DNA from: Bacteroidales bacterium Bact_19
GTDB taxonomy: Bacteria; Bacteroidota; Bacteroidia; Bacteroidales; ML635J-15
DNA: 64,000 nucleotides
Reading direction: 5' to 3'
Assembly (NCBI GenBank): GCA_001603595.1
Contig: LUZK01000009.1
Span: forward strand, 1-64,000
Shown: positions 62,741 to 64,000 of the stretch, piece after piece
How positions within the stretch are numbered: the stretch's first letter is position 1
How the letters are laid out: every line of letters begins with the position of its first letter
Program-made: the position numbers and the translations under genes
The notes under the pieces: model-generated
Databases searched by the model: none
What the model was told of the DNA's origin: nothing
The model's input: only the letters and a program-made list of their open reading frames with translations

Positions 62741-63268
62741 ATGAAATTAGGTTATGATTTTTTTGCTCGTGATGTTTTAACTTTGGCTCCGGATTTATTA
62801 GGTAAAATTTTAGTTAGAAAGTTTCCAGATGGAACTACTATCAGATTGAGAATTACTGAAACCGAGGCTTATTGCGGCACAGATGATTTAGCTTGTCATG
62901 CTTCTAAAGGCAAAACATCGCGAACAGAACCAATGTTCATGGAGGCAGGCACAATTTATATTTATTTAATTTACGGAATGTATTGGATGCTAAATATCGT
63001 TTGCTCTGAAATTGATAATCCTCAGGCTGTTCTTATAAGAGGAGCCGGAAAATACAATGGGCCAGGTAAATTAACAAAAGCACTAAAAATTGATAAAACA
63101 TTTAATAAAACCTCCATATTCGAAAATGAATTTTTGTGGATAGAGGATGACGGTTTCTCGAGGAAATATTCTACATCTCCGCGAGTTGGAATTGATTATG
63201 CCGGAGAACCATGGATTTCAATGCCATGGAATTTTAAACTGACAAATTTTAAGGTTGATTTTTATTAA
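62741..63268 (+). CDS. DNA-3-methyladenine glycosylase, AAG/MPG family
   Basis: 175 residues, a little shorter than the common 190-200. Signature stretches: DFFARDVLTLAPDLLGKILVR, the catalytic Glu in RITETEAYCGTDDLACHAS, TIYIYLIYGMYWMLNIV, GPGKLTKAL and SPRVGIDYAG. It excises alkylated purines in base excision repair. The missing length is at the extreme C-terminus after the RVGI region, so the active site should be whole. It is convergent with radC, 5 bases apart, and 8 bases downstream of the guanine deaminase gene. Confidence 0.92.
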   Translation: MKLGYDFFARDVLTLAPDLLGKILVRKFPDGTTIRLRITETEAYCGTDDLACHASKGKTSRTEPMFMEAGTIYIYLIYGMYWMLNIVCSEIDNPQAVLIRGAGKYNGPGKLTKALKIDKTFNKTSIFENEFLWIEDDGFSRKYSTSPRVGIDYAGEPWISMPWNFKLTNFKVDFY

Positions 63269-63273
63269 TGATA

Positions 63274-63960
63274 CTATAAATTTCCGTTATCAAGGTAGCT
63301 GTAGTAATTGTTTCCACCGATTATTATGTGATCGAGAAAACTTATATCAAAAATTTTTGCAGCTTCCTTGATTTTTTTTGTAAGCTGATTATCGGCTTCG
63401 CTTGGTTGAATATTTCCGGAAGGGTGATTATGTGCGATTATTATTGCTTGTGCCCGGTTTTCAATTGCTATTCTGAAAATAATTTTTATGTCGGCAACAG
63501 TGCCTGTAGTACCTCCTGAACTGATTCTTTCACTGGAAATTATTACGTTTCCCCTATTAAGATATAAAACATGAAATTCCTCGTGATGAAGGTCGCATAA
63601 TAAAGAATGAAAATATTCAAAGGCATCCTGACTCGAAGTTATTTTTTTTCTTTTAATAACTTCTTCTGCTTTTCTTCTTTTTCCCAACTCAAGAGCTGCA
63701 ACAATACTAATTGCTTTGGCTTCGCCAATACCGTTAAAATTCTGAAGCTCTCTGATTGTTTTTTTTGCAAGAACGTTTAAATCATTATTACATGATTCAA
63801 GAATTTCTCTACTTACTTCAACTGCTGATTTGTTTTTTGTCCCAGAACCTATAAGAATTGCAATTAATTCTGAATCACTTAATACAGAAACTCCCTTTTT
63901 TTGCATTTTTTCTCTTGGTCTATCGTCCTCAGACCACTGTTTTATCGGAATTTTTTTCAT
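63274..63960 (-). CDS. radC: RadC family protein (JAMM/MPN domain)
   Basis: 228 residues, normal length. An N-terminal helix-hairpin-helix-like segment (ELQNFNGIGEAKAISIVAALELGKRR) precedes the MPN/JAMM domain, whose metal ligands are in AIIIAHNHPSGNIQPSEAD. The RISSGGTTGTVADIKIIFRIAIENRA stretch is typical. The family was named for a supposed DNA-repair role that has not been borne out, so the function remains open. It starts at ATG 63960; the last 40 bases of the window hold only its upstream region. Confidence 0.94.
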   Translation of the reverse strand: MKKIPIKQWSEDDRPREKMQKKGVSVLSDSELIAILIGSGTKNKSAVEVSREILESCNNDLNVLAKKTIRELQNFNGIGEAKAISIVAALELGKRRKAEEVIKRKKITSSQDAFEYFHSLLCDLHHEEFHVLYLNRGNVIISSERISSGGTTGTVADIKIIFRIAIENRAQAIIIAHNHPSGNIQPSEADNQLTKKIKEAAKIFDISFLDHIIIGGNNYYSYLDNGNL

Positions 63961-64000
63961 GGTTGAGTTTATAAATAAAAAAAACTGTTCCGGTTTTCGA

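Noticed and set aside
1-64000. CRISPR arrays, insertion sequences, phage genes or rRNA
   Set aside because: No regularly spaced repeats, transposase or phage motifs, and no rRNA sequence were seen anywhere.

Overview
This window looks like a chromosomal segment from a member of the Bacteroidota, probably near Bacteroidales, but the species cannot be named from sequence alone. The evidence is: low GC; promoter elements of the TAnnTTTG(C) type with upstream TTTG; almost no Shine-Dalgarno sequences; type IX secretion parts (a PorV/PorQ-like protein, a PorU2-like C25 peptidase, and a cargo with a C-terminal sorting domain); Bacteroidota-restricted families (DUF6427, DUF5723); and many lipoproteins. 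I see no CRISPR array, prophage, insertion sequence or rRNA operon. Three tRNA genes are present (Gly-CCC, Glu-TTC, His-GTG).

Layout. 1-7.3 kb: the 3' end of an FAD/Fe-S oxidoreductase, a nitroreductase, DUF3592 and DUF1015 proteins, a processive-type GT2 glycosyltransferase, an EamA transporter and a PhoB/PhoR-like two-component pair. 7.3-16.1 kb (all minus strand): purD, a DUF6427 membrane protein, then a tightly packed envelope-polysaccharide set. That set is a Wzx-like flippase, a GtrB-like glycosyltransferase, a membrane-anchored protein with tandem beta-sandwich repeats, and a GH16-like lipoprotein. 16.3-27.6 kb (plus): an M16 peptidase, a lipoprotein, a small membrane protein with mutL, two rhomboid proteases, an EEP phosphatase/nuclease, an MscS-type channel split by a -1 frameshift, and proline dehydrogenase. 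27.6-33.9 kb: lepA, a cyclic-2,3-diphosphoglycerate synthetase homologue, a DegT aminotransferase, a sirtuin, tRNA-Gly and a membrane HELGH protein.

33.9-44.6 kb (mostly minus): tRNA-Glu, yebC, priA, pfkA, ispH, cmk and recQ, divergent kdsD/kpsF, tRNA-His, and purS overlapping pssA. 44.7-54.6 kb: the PorV/PorQ-like and PorU2-like pair, a lipocalin lipoprotein, a LysM lytic transglycosylase, and a secreted beta-helix T9SS cargo whose signal peptide starts with ATA in place of ATG. 54.8-64 kb: an uncharacterised envelope set (membrane-anchored beta-propeller protein, lipoprotein, DUF5723 outer-membrane protein, O-antigen-ligase-like protein), then guanine deaminase, 3-methyladenine DNA glycosylase and radC.

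Most of the window is ordinary housekeeping. The parts most worth a second look are the frameshifted MscS gene with a slippery T TTT TTC heptamer exactly at the frame junction, the cargo gene with an ATA start, the tRNA-His with two adjacent U-U oppositions in its acceptor stem, and two envelope gene sets that contain large proteins of unknown function. All family calls were made by eye from motifs; no database search was run.
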